DNA of 64,000 nucleotides, from contig OX392538.1 of NCBI GenBank assembly GCA_947623455.1, positions 37,370,001 to 37,434,000 of the forward strand. Reading direction: 5' to 3'. Below the pieces are notes generated by a model. That model was not told the origin of the DNA and did no database searches. It saw only the letters and a program-made list of their open reading frames with translations. Shown piece by piece: positions 37,906-48,510 of this stretch. The stretch comes from Mimachlamys varia. Its lineage: Eukaryota > Mollusca > Bivalvia > Pectinida > Pectinidae. How positions within the stretch are numbered: the stretch's first letter is position 1; every line of letters starts with the position of its first letter. The translations under genes were made by a program, and so were the position numbers.

Positions 37906-38560
37906 CCTTTTTATAACTTTATATATTTATTACATTTTACCAGTGAAATATCAGAAAGTATCAGCTTGATAAAACTTATATATCATCACTAGTGATGATA
38001 TAATTTCGGTCCGATATCAATGCGCACTATTGTGTACTATTTATTTCGCTATTCTAGAATCAAATCATATAAAGTAAGGAAATTAATAGATATCTATTAT
38101 GAATATACTTATAAAATATATTTTGAACAAAAAAAACAAAACAAAAATGCATCCTGTGGTATATTTATATTCTATAAGCCTTAGACACTCCGCACCGATC
38201 AGTTGGAACCGCAAATTTTAAAAATGAAACCAGACTTTTGGGAATTTCGAAAAATTCAATGGTTTCCCAATAAATAATAATAATGTACAATATTTGATAT
38301 AGCGCCCTATCTAGCTAGCATAAGCCACTCTACCCCTTTACAGTACATATATATACAATTCTTAAACAATCAATACAATTAACACATACAGTTCTATCAT
38401 ATACAATTCTGAGGGGTTCGCAGGAGCTGCCTTATCAGGCGCTAACTACTTGTCGTATACCACCTGGCTATTATCTCCATATGTGTGTGTATGTATGCGT
38501 GTGTGCTGGTGATGAATTGTGTTCTGTTTGTAGTGGGACCGTGTTTCCAATGGCATCTTT
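37906..38560. mobile_element. MITE family C, second copy (5' part) and flanking DNA
   Basis: TTATTACATTTTACCAGTGAAATATC at ~37928-37955 matches the start of the family C element at 27535, and CACTAGTGATGATATAATTTC follows. The matching 3' words (TATTTTCACTCGTGCT) occur at ~38805-38822, after a SINE, so the copy may be split by it. Confidence 0.5.
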
Positions 38561-38768
38561 TATAGTGCCACCTCACTTGAATGCTACATCACAGATACTG
38601 CAACACCCACCCCAGACCATTTCCTACTCCACCTGGGTTGTTCGAGTTGTGTGGGCAGGAGAAAAACACTTTCTCAGAATGTTTCATGCCCATGACGATT
38701 AAGGGGATCGAACCTCGGCCGCCTGCATGGAAGGCCGGAATGTTAACCACTCGAACAATCCGCCCAAC
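38561..38768 (-). mobile_element. tRNA-derived SINE (type 3)
   Basis: On the minus strand the head reads GGCGGATTGTTCGAGTGGTTAAC (A-box region) and GAGGTTCGATCCCC (B box). The body contains GAAACATTCTGAGAAAG and ends near GTGGCAC. The head resembles a Ser/Leu-type tRNA (TTCGAGTGGTTAA). Open frames over it are artefacts. Confidence 0.75.
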
Positions 38769-38936
38769 TATCAAATATATTTTCCCTCGTATGGCAGATT
38801 TTAAATATATTTTCACTCGTGCTACTACGAAGCCGATAAGGACCACTAGAAAAAAATAAAAATTCTTGTAACAAGAAAATAAACCAATTTCTTTCTCGTG
38901 ATTACGGTTTTCCTTCTTGTTATAACGAGATTGTTT
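38769..38936. other. Tail of MITE family C and AT-rich DNA
   Basis: Contains two ATATTTTC.CTCGT words of family C. Nothing else. Confidence 0.4.
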
Positions 38937-39103
38937 CTAGGAAGTTTAGAGTAATTTTACACTTTTGAGGGGTTTAGATCAATTTTCGATAAAAAAAAAA
39001 CCCTCAATGGTCATAAAGGCTACCGTTGAGGGATTTTTTTTATCGAAACTTGATCTAAACCTCCCAAAAGTGTAAAATTCCTCTAAACACCCTAGTTTAG
39101 GTC
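38937..39103. mobile_element. ~165-bp foldback element with ~70-bp arms
   Basis: An almost perfect hairpin: GTTTAGAGTAATTTTACACT, GGTTTAGATCAA, TTTCGATAAAAAAAAA and CCCTCAA(C/T)GG each have their complement in mirrored order. The loop is ~8 bp (about 39011-39018). One of the longest near-perfect inverted repeats in the window. Confidence 0.85.
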
Positions 39104-39870
39104 TAAATCTAGCTGTAACAAATGCTCAGGCTCCTGTGGCTCAGAGAGCATATTGTCGTTAATGGGGCATTCCGCAATTTCGAAATACTACATACACATA
39201 TCAAGTGGGTATTCTCATTGACTTTTCTCAAGTGACCTATTCCGATCACTTTCCGTTCGTCGTCATGCATTTTGCTTGAACTGTTTACACCTTCGACTTC
39301 TTCTCAAGAACCAGTGGATGAAATATTTTCAAACTTAGCAAAAATAATCCTTACTTAATACGAATACATATTTGTAAAATTTGGATTCCTGCACCTACCC
39401 CAGGGACCAGGCTTGGGCCCCAAGGGAAAAAAAACAATATTTAAAAAATCTTCTGCTCCAGTACCCCCAGGTCATCCGTTACCCCTCAGGGAGCTTATAG
39501 TTTATATAGTGAAATAACACGTTTAGGTATATTTACAGCCCCCCTCTCAGCAACGAAGTCAAGGTGGTATACTCGAATCATGTTGTCAATCTGTAGACAC
39601 AATGATGTACCGGCTACTCATAAACTACGGAGGGAATTTCAATGAAACTTTGTTGCAATAATCTGTATTCATTTTAGATGTGCGTAATCTATATCAGGTT
39701 GAAATGTTGGTTGCCATAGTAAACAGGTAACTTAACTGCGTTTTCAGGGGGAAAGTATTGTCCAAAAACTCCTTATAAACCTGCAAACCGATGCAAGTGA
39801 AACTACACAGGGATATATGGACCATGTGCAAGCAGAGCAGAGCATTTTTCTGCAGACATTTTGGTTGCCA
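39104..39870. other. No gene recognised
   Basis: Unique-looking sequence, less AT-rich than its surroundings near 39390-39560. No motif found. Confidence 0.4.
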
Positions 39871-40378
39871 TGGTACAATTTCTTGATAGTAACATCCCTG
39901 CTTCTCCAACCTATGGTGTTTACATGTCGCAGTTGATTCGATATTCCAGGGCTTTCTCTAAATATCGGGATTTTCGTGATCGATGTCGACTGCTGACAAA
40001 CAAACTAACAACACAAGGATTCGAGAGATGCAGGTTGATCAGTACTATGGGCAAGTTTTATGGTCGCCATCTTTGTCTCATTGAGAAATATTCTGTATCT
40101 TTAAGTGATATGAAGATGGACGTTTTTGAGTATTCTCATTAGTGTGTTTACTTGTTGTGATTGACAATGATACTCGGTTCTCATTTTGAGAACTTGATGT
40201 TTACTTGGATGTGACAAAGATTTACATGGCGGGTGTCGTCGATGAAGCATAAGACGCTTACTCTTCCGGAACACCTGGTCTTATTCTCTTGTACTTTTGC
40301 AAGGGTCTCCATGTAAATCTTTCCTTTGTTCAATTTTTGCCCCTGGTTTATTCGAGTTTTATTTTGGGTTATGATTTT
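39871..40378 (+). pseudogene. PLE copy 2: 3' fragment
   Basis: The open frame 39861-40142 starts directly in FLDSNIPASPTYGVYMSQLI and runs through RYSRAF..YRDFRDRCRLL and GKFYGRHLCLIEKYSVSL to a stop, the same C-terminal RT segment as copy 1 (residues ~150-235) at about 85% identity by eye. The PLE 3' tail follows to ~40378. Everything 5' of FLDSN is missing, a normal 5' truncation. Confidence 0.85.
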
Positions 40379-40465
40379 GTTATTGTACGTCCTATTAACA
40401 GCTGAGGTCATTTTACGCCAGCCTCCTGGTGTATGCTGATCTGGCATTTGGTCTTTTAATACAAC
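40379..40465 (-). mobile_element. SINE 3' tail fragment (type 2)
   Basis: TACGTCCTATTAACAGCTGA is the complement of the GGCTGTTAATAGGACGTA end of the SINE at 51850-52042. A short remnant abutting the PLE tail. Confidence 0.5.
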
Positions 40466-40521
40466 GGTTTCCTTCACAATATTTCTTTGACACTATCTCA
40501 CTTTAAGTTGATCATTCGCCT

Positions 40522-40872
40522 CTGTCAGGACATCCTCAATATCCAGTGTTTACGCTCACCTTTGCTCTCTACACCCCTGGAATATGTCATGAAAAACTGA
40601 AGGTTCCGTTAGCGCAACCTTGTTGATAAGGCAAGAAGACTGGATCAACCATTTCATGTACATCAAAAGAATCGCGTGGTCGCATACCGGTAAAATTGAC
40701 AAGCTTTAAAGTCGGTTGTTACTCCATTGTAATCTTCAAAGAACAGGCATACAGCCTAGCGATTGGTCAGGTGTTTTTTACCTGAGCGTGCTTTTAGTTT
40801 TGTCATGACATATTTCAGTGGTGTAGAGAGCGTGGGTGAATGTAACCCCTTGACATCGAGGATGCTGTCAGT
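40522..40872. mobile_element. MITE family A, copy 2, ~65-bp TIRs
   Basis: The left end (CATCCTCAATATCCAGTG ... CTCTCTACACCCCTGGAATA) and the complement of the right end (CATCCTCGATGTCAAGGG ... CTCTCTACACCACTGAAATA) agree over about 65 bp. The internal part matches copy 1 (1073-1342), including GTACATCAAAAGAATC and GGCATACAGCCTAGCGATTG. Confidence 0.8.
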
Positions 40873-41398
40873 AAGGCTTTGGGTCCTTTCCTTTTGCCGA
40901 GACATACCAAAGTCTCAAAAATAGTGGTTAAATGACTTTTCGAGAATTATGCATGGCTTCTATTGTTAAAAGGCTAAACGATTTAAAACCTGTTTTAATA
41001 ACAGCAGATTTGTTAGATGTTTGTAAAAATAATATCAAGCAAATGTACAATAGTATCTGTCACTAGTTATATACTGTAAAGTGTTTTAAAGCCAGTTTAA
41101 TTGTAATACATGTATAACGAAAAAAAACATTTAAAGAATACCATCCATCGTTCCTTCTTGTCTCGGTTGATAGCGCCTATTGTGGAATTTTGTATCGATT
41201 ACATGTGTTGATGTTTCATTAGCTAGGCATCACTGAACACTTGATACGTCACAGGGCTAGTGGTGTTCAATTATTTATGTTGTTTGACAGGTGACTGGTG
41301 GTAACTCTATAATTGCGTTTTAAAAAATAATGCACCTTTAACATTTCAGTCATGTACCATGTTCAAACATCCAAGGAACGGCCCCTTCAGTACTTCCA
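40873..41398. other. No feature recognised
   Basis: AT-rich DNA between MITE family A copy 2 and PLE copy 3. Confidence 0.4.
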
Positions 41399-42582
41399 GA
41401 CTCAACAAACTCTTCTACATCAGCCGCTTACCTCGATCTCTACTTAAAACAAATCAGAGAATACCTAAGCGTCAACAAAACCATAATCCGAACATAAATC
41501 TATTAAACTAGGGGCAAAATAGGAACAAAGTAAAGAATTACATGGAGACTCTCGCAAAAACACAAGCGAATAAGACCAGTTGTTCCGGAAGAGTAAGCGT
41601 ATTCTGCTTCATCGACGACACCCGCCATGCAAATCTTGGTCACATCTAAGTAAGCATCAATTCTCAAAATGAGAACCGAGTCATCATTGTCATCACAATA
41701 CACTAACAAGCAAACTCAAATACGTCCATCTTCATATCGCACAAAGATTCAGAATATTTCTCGATGAGATCAAGATGGCGACCATAAAACTTGCCCATAG
41801 TCTTCACCAACCTGCATCTCTCGAATCCCTGTGCCGTAAGTTTGTTCGTCAGCAGTTGACATCTATCACGAAAATCTCGATATTCAGAGCAAGCCCTAGA
41901 ATAACGAATCAACTGCGACATGTAAACACCATAGGATGGAGAAGCAGGAATGTTACTATCAAGAAAGGGAAAGTTCACGATCGTAAAATCGAAATCGTCA
42001 CGTTTATCACGTGGAAAAATCAAATGTTATGAACGACGAAACATTTTTGAGAAGGGAGTTCTCGAGACTGATCAGAAGATCTTTTGAGTTTTTCAAAACC
42101 CACATCCCATTAATGCCCCTTCTGGAGTATACAGTGTCACAATAAGACTGAAGCCCTGATTGAACGGTACTTAGAATGGTAGTAAGAAGTTTTGATAATG
42201 GCTTGGTTGAGCAATGAGACGAGCCAGCGATAAAACGTTGCTTATAACTATGACTATGACTAACTATGACTAACATGGGCATGGGAAGTTTTGATAATGG
42301 CTTGGTTGAGCAATGAGACGAGCCAGCGATAAAACGTTGCTTATAACTATGACTATGACTAACTATGACTAACATGGGCATGGGAAGTTTTGATAATGGC
42401 TTGGTTGAGCAATGAGACGAGCCAGCGATAAAACGTTGCTTATAACTATGACTATGACTAACTATGACTAACATGGGCATGGGAAGTTTTGATAATGGCT
42501 TGGTTGAGCAATGATACTAGCCAGCGATAAAACGTTGCTTATAACTATGACTATGACTAACTATGACTAACATGGGCAGCTT
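41399..42582 (-). pseudogene. PLE copy 3: rearranged deletion derivative with inverted segment
   Basis: On the minus strand from 42582: a 4 x 99-bp tandem repeat, then a PLE N-terminal RT segment (KLLTTILSTVQSGLQSYCD, NGMWVLKNSKDLL, FDFST to ~42010), then directly DKRDDFDFTIVNFPFLD through GKFYGRHLDLIEKYSESL (42023-41703) and the PLE 3' tail to ~41449. The catalytic YIDD part between FDFST and DKRDDF is deleted cleanly. At 41399-41448 a short PLE piece (complement-free, + strand: CTTCTACATCAGCCGCTTAC, the SASYLDLYL codons) is fused tail-to-body in the opposite orientation. It cannot encode an RT. Confidence 0.85.
42184..42582 (-). repeat. 99-bp tandem repeat, 4 copies, inside PLE coding sequence
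   Basis: Copies start at 42184, 42283, 42382 and 42481 (exact 99-bp steps); the inner ones look identical. 99 is divisible by 3, so the minus frame stays open, repeating a 33-residue unit containing SYKQRFIAGSSHCSTKPLSK. FIAGSS.CSTKPLS is PLE protein sequence, so a piece of PLE ORF was amplified in frame. Each unit also contains two to three ACTATGACTA steps. Confidence 0.92.
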
Positions 42583-43285
42583 CTGAATTATTTAAGATGT
42601 CATGACGAAATTTACAATACGCTGGCATCACCTGAAGCCAATGTGCACTGCACTGCCTTATGTCAATGTGACCTTAAACCTAAGACCAGGAGTCAAAGTG
42701 CACTCTCATAAGGTCATCGTAACATTCACAGAAAGGTCAGTGGTCACATATGTCCGGTTGGTGTACGCAAAGGTGATAATTGCGGTCAACCACGGTCTCT
42801 TTAAGCATGTAGCAATAATGTACCAATGCTTGGATTAAAAGTTCAGCTCATATTTTGCATCTTATCCTCAAGGTCATCAGAGGTCAAATTGTTTATCTCT
42901 ACTGCTAAACATTTTATTATGACATTATGAAGCGGAATTGGTCGGTAAAATCAAGGTGTCATGTTTTACATATTTTTTAAATGTGGATCAGATAACGTGA
43001 TGTGGTCCTTCCTGGCATGTCGCGCTCTAGTTTTGCCTAAAATTTGTATGCAGTACTATTCAGATATCATTTCCAACTAAGGGGTCAGTTTCAAGGACTG
43101 CTACAACAGTTCCCATTACAATTATAACTTGGTGTGTATTATTTTCAGGAAAATCTTGGCCATAAGTTTTAAAGGGGCAATTAAGCGAAGTTTGTTTACT
43201 TTTTTATAAAATCACCAAATAATTTATAAAATTGTAGTTCGGTAATCCCTGTGAACTACTTCATACCGATATTTTGAAAAAAAAC
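42583..43285. other. No gene; GGTCA-rich DNA
   Basis: Scattered AGGTCATCGTAAC, AGGTCAGTGG and AAGGTCATCAGAGGTCAA words, similar to those at 28222-28500. No gene recognised. Confidence 0.4.
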
Positions 43286-44816
43286 TCTCTTACCTGATTA
43301 GTTAGCTTAATACTTTCTACACACACATGCCATTTCCTTTGGACTAGTGGCTGATCATACATACATACATTAGTGTACGGTAGTTTATAATGCTAGTTTT
43401 GTTTATTATATCAGTATAAATTATTGTCAGTTTAATATCTAGGTAGGATTAATGTGCAGATGTAGCTCTTCTTAATCTGTATTGGATGTGAAGTAGTATT
43501 GTTTCCTTCATTTGTAAATCTATCGTGATGTATTTGTCAAGCTAACAATACTTGGCACTGCTGAACACATGGTTCTATAAAATACACCTGTTATTGGATA
43601 TATTTCAGAGTAAGTAACTACTATTTGTAATTGTTTCTTGTATTACACAACTTAAAGTGTCATTTTTTCTGGTCAATTACAAATTTATAAATGATTATAA
43701 GTAGTACTTCTAAGTAATTTGATTCTTATATTAGTATATAGTACTTCATTAAATTCCACTTCATATCACTCATGTTAATTAAAACTTTGCGTATACATGT
43801 AAGTATATGAACCACGATACTTAAGTATTGTTATAATATACACCTCAAACCTGGGTCACAGAGTAAATGTATCTTGAGTTTAATGCGGCAACTGTTTACC
43901 TTGTTTATGTCCCTAATATATTTATGTATTTTATGTCCGTAATATATTTATGTAATCTGGAGGACAAGATGTAGTAAATCGATTGGTACAATAAGCAATA
44001 GCAATGTTCAGTTCTAAAGAATAAAGACCATATACATGTATACAAAGTTTACATTGTTCCTTTTAAGGTCTACACACTATTCAACGGTTTCTGTACTTTG
44101 AGAGAAATCAATCTAAATGTGGAGTTAAAACCAAATTTTATCATTGAACAATTAACAAAGTCTGATCTTTGGCACATTGACTTTGACCTCTTATTAATGG
44201 TCAGTTTACACCTTGTGTAATTTATTCAAAAGCGTTAGTAATATCTATAAAAATATGCTAAAAATATCCTTACTGAAATGAGACCAGGTTTGATTTTCTT
44301 TTGACTCAGTGATCATGACTTTTAACCTTGACCTTAACCTACATGTATGTAAACTGAACATCTAGACCAAGTTTCATGTAACTTCCAATATTATCAGTCG
44401 AAAAAGCAATATTTTTACAACAGACAGTTGAAAATGGGATTACTATGGATTTACCCCTATTTCCAATTTACGGAGCCGATTCTAAAATTAATATAAACCA
44501 ATCATCAATAAAATATCTAATTAATACTTGTTGAATCTATTCTTCTAATTTGCGCTTCATTGATTTGACTTTTAAGTCAAAGTATTCAATTTCAAGCTTC
44601 AGTTTTTGTTATAGTCGGTTCCTCGATAAGTTGCTGATTACTGGTACGCCTGGTCTGTGTTCTACTCTTGCATGGCTGTTTGGCTGACGACTCTCTTGTC
44701 GTTGGTGACACGTCCCAAAACAAATCAGGCAAAACAAAAAACCAATGGCACTGATGACCCGGATGTTGAAGATGAATTTCCCTCCTCAAGTAGGCCTAGT
44801 TGATGAGAACTGAACA
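43286..44816 (-). mobile_element. Harbinger partial copy (left), 3' part of Myb-like gene
   Basis: This ~1.5-kb block is the reverse complement, with divergence, of 53165-54560: shared words include ACTAGTGGCTGATCATACAT, GGTTCTATAAAATACA and CTAGACCAAGTTTCATGTAA. It contains exon 3 of the Harbinger Myb-like gene on the minus strand (44592-44789). Confidence 0.8.
44592..44789 (-). pseudogene. Harbinger Myb-like protein, exon 3 (second, inverted copy)
   Basis: Encodes VLPDLFWDVSPTTRESSAKQ, CKSRTQTRRTSNQQLIEE and a broken version of the C-terminal basic helix. It matches the exon at 53171-53442 at about 80% by eye but loses frame after EEPTITKTEA. Part of the left-hand Harbinger remnant. Confidence 0.75.
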
Positions 44817-45515
44817 TAAAACCCAATTACATGTTTGTTCAGAAAGTAGAAATCAATTTATGTATGTGAAAAGTGTATGTTTGTGCTTACTGGTCCGCCC
44901 CTCTACCGATTGAGCTAAAGGGAAATTCTCTCTATGTACAGTATTAACAATTAAAACCGGCCTGCTATAACAAGATTAAAGCAAATACAACTTTATTTTT
45001 CCTTTTTAATAATATGAATAAGTGTTACCATATTTGAGTCACCTCTTTGAACTTCTACAAAAATGTATCATGTGCAGTCTTTGTTTTGTTTTTTAATTTT
45101 AATTAATTAATTAATTTATGTTTTGATATAACCAGATATGTGAAATCCTTCTCTGGAAGTACATTACCATCAACCAAGACAATCTGCTGATGTCACATAT
45201 AAAAATTTAATCTTTATAAGTACTTGTGACATCATAATAGTGCAATATAGTATTACACTTGTGTCTGACAATATTGTATAATAAAATGTATGTTGCTGTA
45301 TAATCAGGATAGCAGTACAGTCAACAGACCATTTTTGTAAAAAATGATTTTTTTTAGTAAATTTTACAGATACATGTGCATCTAATATCAGAGTGTTTAC
45401 TGTATTATTTGCATCAAATTGCCCAAGTGAAAATGATCTACATGTACATCCATGTATGTAATCTACAATAGTACCTGTTGATTTTGTCATCAGACAGGAG
45501 TTGAAGTAATGAAGA
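44817..45515. other. No gene recognised
   Basis: AT-rich; includes TTAATTAATTAATTAATT near 45102-45117. Confidence 0.4.
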
Positions 45516-46650
45516 ATCGTTCAACTCCCCCATTTACAACATCAATGACAGCATTAGGCTCCCCGATTTACAACATCAATGACAGCATAAGACTCCCCCA
45601 TTTACACCATCAATGACAGCATTAGACTCCCCCATTTACAACATCAATGACAGCATTAGACTCCCCAATTTACACCATCAATGACAGCATTAGACTCCCC
45701 CATTTACACCATCAATGACAGCATTAGACTCCCCCATTTACACCATCAATGACAGCATTAGACTCCCCCATTTACACCATCAATGACAGCATTAGACTCC
45801 CCCATTTACACAATCAATGACAGCATTAGACTCCTCCTATCACCATCAATGACAGCATTAGACTCCCCCATTTACACCATCAATGACAGCATTAGACTTC
45901 CCCATTTACACCATCAATGACAGCATTAGACTCCCCCATTTACACAATCAATGACAGCATTAGACTCCCCCTATCACCATCAATGACAGCATTAGACTCC
46001 CCCTATCACCATCAATGACAGCATTAGACTTCCCCTATCACCATCAATGACAGCATTAGACTCCCCAATTTACAACATCAATGACAGCATTAGACTCCCC
46101 TCCATTTACATCATCAATGACAACATTAGACTCCCCTCCATTTACATCATCAATGACAACATTAGACTCCCCCATTTACAACATCAATGACAGCATTAGA
46201 CTCCTCCTATCACCATCAATGACAGCATTAGACTCCCCCATTTACACCATCAATGACAGCATTAGACTTCCCCATTTACACCATCAATGACAGCATTAGA
46301 CTCCCCCATTTACACCATCAATGACAGCATTAGACTCCCCCATTTACACCATCAATGACAGCATTAGACTCCTCCTATCACCATCAATGACAGCATTAGA
46401 CTCCCCCATTTACACCATCAATGACAGCATTAGACTCCCCCATTTACACCATCAATGACAGCATTAGACTTCCCCATTTACACCATCAATGACAGCATTA
46501 GACTTCCCCATTTACACCATCAATGACAACATTAGACTCCCCCATTTACACAATCAATGACAGCATTAGACTCCCCCATTTACACCATCAATGACAGCAT
46601 TAGACTCCTCCATTTACACCATCAATGACAGCATTAGACTCCACTATCAC
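45516..46650. repeat. ~34-bp minisatellite, ~33 copies
   Basis: Units of ATCAATGACAGCATTAGACT followed by CCCCCATTTACACC. A shorter variant (CTCCTCCTATCACC) recurs at intervals, marking a higher-order pattern. The open frame at 46081-46290 is an artefact of the array. Confidence 0.95.
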
Positions 46651-47055
46651 CATCTGCACCGTCTCTGCAATGGGGCTTAATGACTTGCATGAGGGTCATC
46701 CACCTGTTAACAAATACAAATATTTATATCTCATTCGACGACAAATATGTGATGAATTTTACACCCACCCCCTGTTGACCGAGTATCTACATGTATACAT
46801 TGTAGCTCTGAACAAATACATGTACTGGAGGCATAAACTCAGGGATCACTTTGGGGCGAGATTTTGGGAATTTTACCCATTTATTTCCTGAAAATCACAT
46901 TAAAAATTCAAAATAGTGTTACTTTATATAGAAAAATCACATAGAAATTTCACTAATCTCATAAAATCCGTCAAATTCTCAAATTCAGGTTTTAAGAGCC
47001 AGAATTATCCCTGATATGCTGAAATACAATAATATTACCTTTGTAATTGCTGTAA
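46651..47055. other. No gene recognised
   Basis: AT-rich stretch between the 34-bp array and the inverted Myb remnant. Confidence 0.4.
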
Positions 47056-47262
47056 AACAAAGAATTTGCTTTGCATGATATCTGCCTTTTGCGAAAGGCA
47101 GACATCTCCGTCTTGGCGCTTGAGAAGAGGTTGTTCCACTTCTTTCCACCTCCTCGGTAGAACGAGGTGTGGCAGCAGACACATCCTGTGTCCAATTTGG
47201 CTTTCGCCTACTTTTCGCCGCTTCACTTGCCGCCATATTGTTTGTTGGCGTCTGGTTCCATA
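47056..47262 (-). pseudogene. Harbinger Myb/SANT-like exon 1, inverted truncated copy
   Basis: On the minus strand the codons RRKPNWTQDV are followed, after an internal deletion of about 50 codons, by RSTEEVE..WNNLFSSAKTEMSAFRK in shifted frames. It mirrors the exon on the + strand at 47514-47801 and belongs to the left-hand Harbinger copy. Confidence 0.75.
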
Positions 47263-47522
47263 ATCTATTTTTAGACTTGGGATTTCCCCTTAGTTTCACT
47301 TGGATACAAAAATCTTAAGTTTTACACTTAAAAATATACTTAAGTAAGAAATGTTTTCTTAGCTAAGAAAAAATACTTAAGTTCATTTCAAAAAGATGCT
47401 AAGAGTAATTCTTAGTTAAGAATTCCGCGTGACACTTAAGTGTGTAACCAAGTGAATCTAGGGGGAAACCCCAGACTAAAAATAGATTTTGTAACCAGAC
47501 GACAATAAACAATATGGCGGTA
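47228..47522. repeat. Head-to-head Harbinger termini: long inverted repeat with CTTAAG motifs
   Basis: 47231-47310 (CCGCCATATTGTTTGTTG ... TTTCACTTGGATACA) is repeated in inverted form at 47444-47520 (~85% by eye). The ~130 bp between is itself rich in ACTTAAG/CTTAGYTAAG words, at least six. These look like the subterminal binding sites of two element ends meeting. The exact tips and the target duplication could not be fixed. Confidence 0.75.
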
Positions 47523-47801
47523 GGCGTAGAAAAAAAATCAAACGCAAACCAAACTGGACACAGGACGAGTGTATTCTCGTTGCTTCCCTCGTAAATGACG
47601 AAAGATTGTCTTACGGGGAAAGCTCGGACCCAACTTGACGTCAAGAATGAAAAAGGACGCGTGGCAAGCGGTGGCGAGACACTTTAATACGTCATCGGTT
47701 ACTCCTCGATCCCCGGAAGAGGTGGAGAAGAAATGGCACAATCTATTGTCAAATGCCAAAAGCGAAATCTCCGCTTTCAGAAAATCGACAACCGCAACAG
47801 G
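47514..47801 (+). CDS. Harbinger Myb/SANT-like DNA-binding protein, exon 1
   Basis: The N-terminal trihelix/Myb-like domain is visible: RKPNWTQDECILVASLVNDERLSYG, then TSRMKKDAWQAVARHFN and SPEEVEKKWHNLLSNAKSEI, three helices with the spaced tryptophans W..W..W of Myb_DNA-bind_5-type domains. It ends at donor acag/gttaga in phase 1, matching exon 2. One frameshift lies around 47610-47635 (after YGESS), and the ATG at 47514 is out of frame with RKPNW, so the gene is probably broken here. In Harbinger elements this second protein binds DNA and helps bring the transposase into the nucleus. Confidence 0.75.
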
Positions 47802-48210
47802 TTAGATGCTTTTCATTTATTAACACGGAATCGATAAAGTTAAAACTAAAGAATAATCTGCATGCATGCAGTACATGTACATACATGTATGTATGAGATC
47901 AGATCAATCGGCTATAAGTTATAACACGTAGCCTACTGTAAGCCTATACTACTGCCTACGCGTCAACACCTAACGTAGACAACATAATCTGGAAGATGGT
48001 TTGTTATTGCTGCTATAGAATTTATGCACTTTCACGTGTTATTAGCGAGTTTTATATAGGCCTACATATACTGCATGTCTTTATAATTACCCTTCAATGG
48101 ATTATCAATTTCAAAATTCAAGATTCAAAACAAGAATGTTTCACTTGAACCTGAACAAGATTTTTATGTTCTTGCAATCTGATTAAAATACAGATCCTTG
48201 TTCCCTCACT
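47802..48210. other. Intron 1 of Myb-like gene, no further feature
   Basis: Contains a few ATGCATGCA and TACATGTACATACATGTATG palindromic words near 47860-47895, otherwise nothing recognised. Confidence 0.4.
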
Positions 48211-48506
48211 CCGTTTTACAAGGATCTGACAACATCCCATAAGTGGTCACGTCCAGATGACCTTTGTCGCCTCTTTACTTAACGCTAAAATAATTTTCCA
48301 ACGACCTGTCATCTTGCAGCAAGCCATTTCGTCACATTATTCCGCACGAACTTTTTGGTGACGAAATGACTAAACGGGAAAATGTTTTAATGCAAGCTTT
48401 GTCGCCTCAAAATTTCACTGTCAAGATTCTGCCAGTAGTAATTTGATTGGCTAATGCAAAAGGTCATCGGGACATGACCCTCTATTGGATTATCTCAGAT
48501 CTTAAC
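48211..48506. mobile_element. Foldback/TIR MITE, ~45-bp imperfect ends
   Basis: The left GGATCTGACAACATCCCATA ... GATGACCTTT and the complement of the right GATCTGAGATAATCCAATAG ... GATGACCTTT align with gaps; internal ACGAAATG words are also mirrored (TTTCGTCAC/GTGACGAAA). Intronic in the Myb-like gene. Confidence 0.55.
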
Positions 48507-48510
48507 GCAG

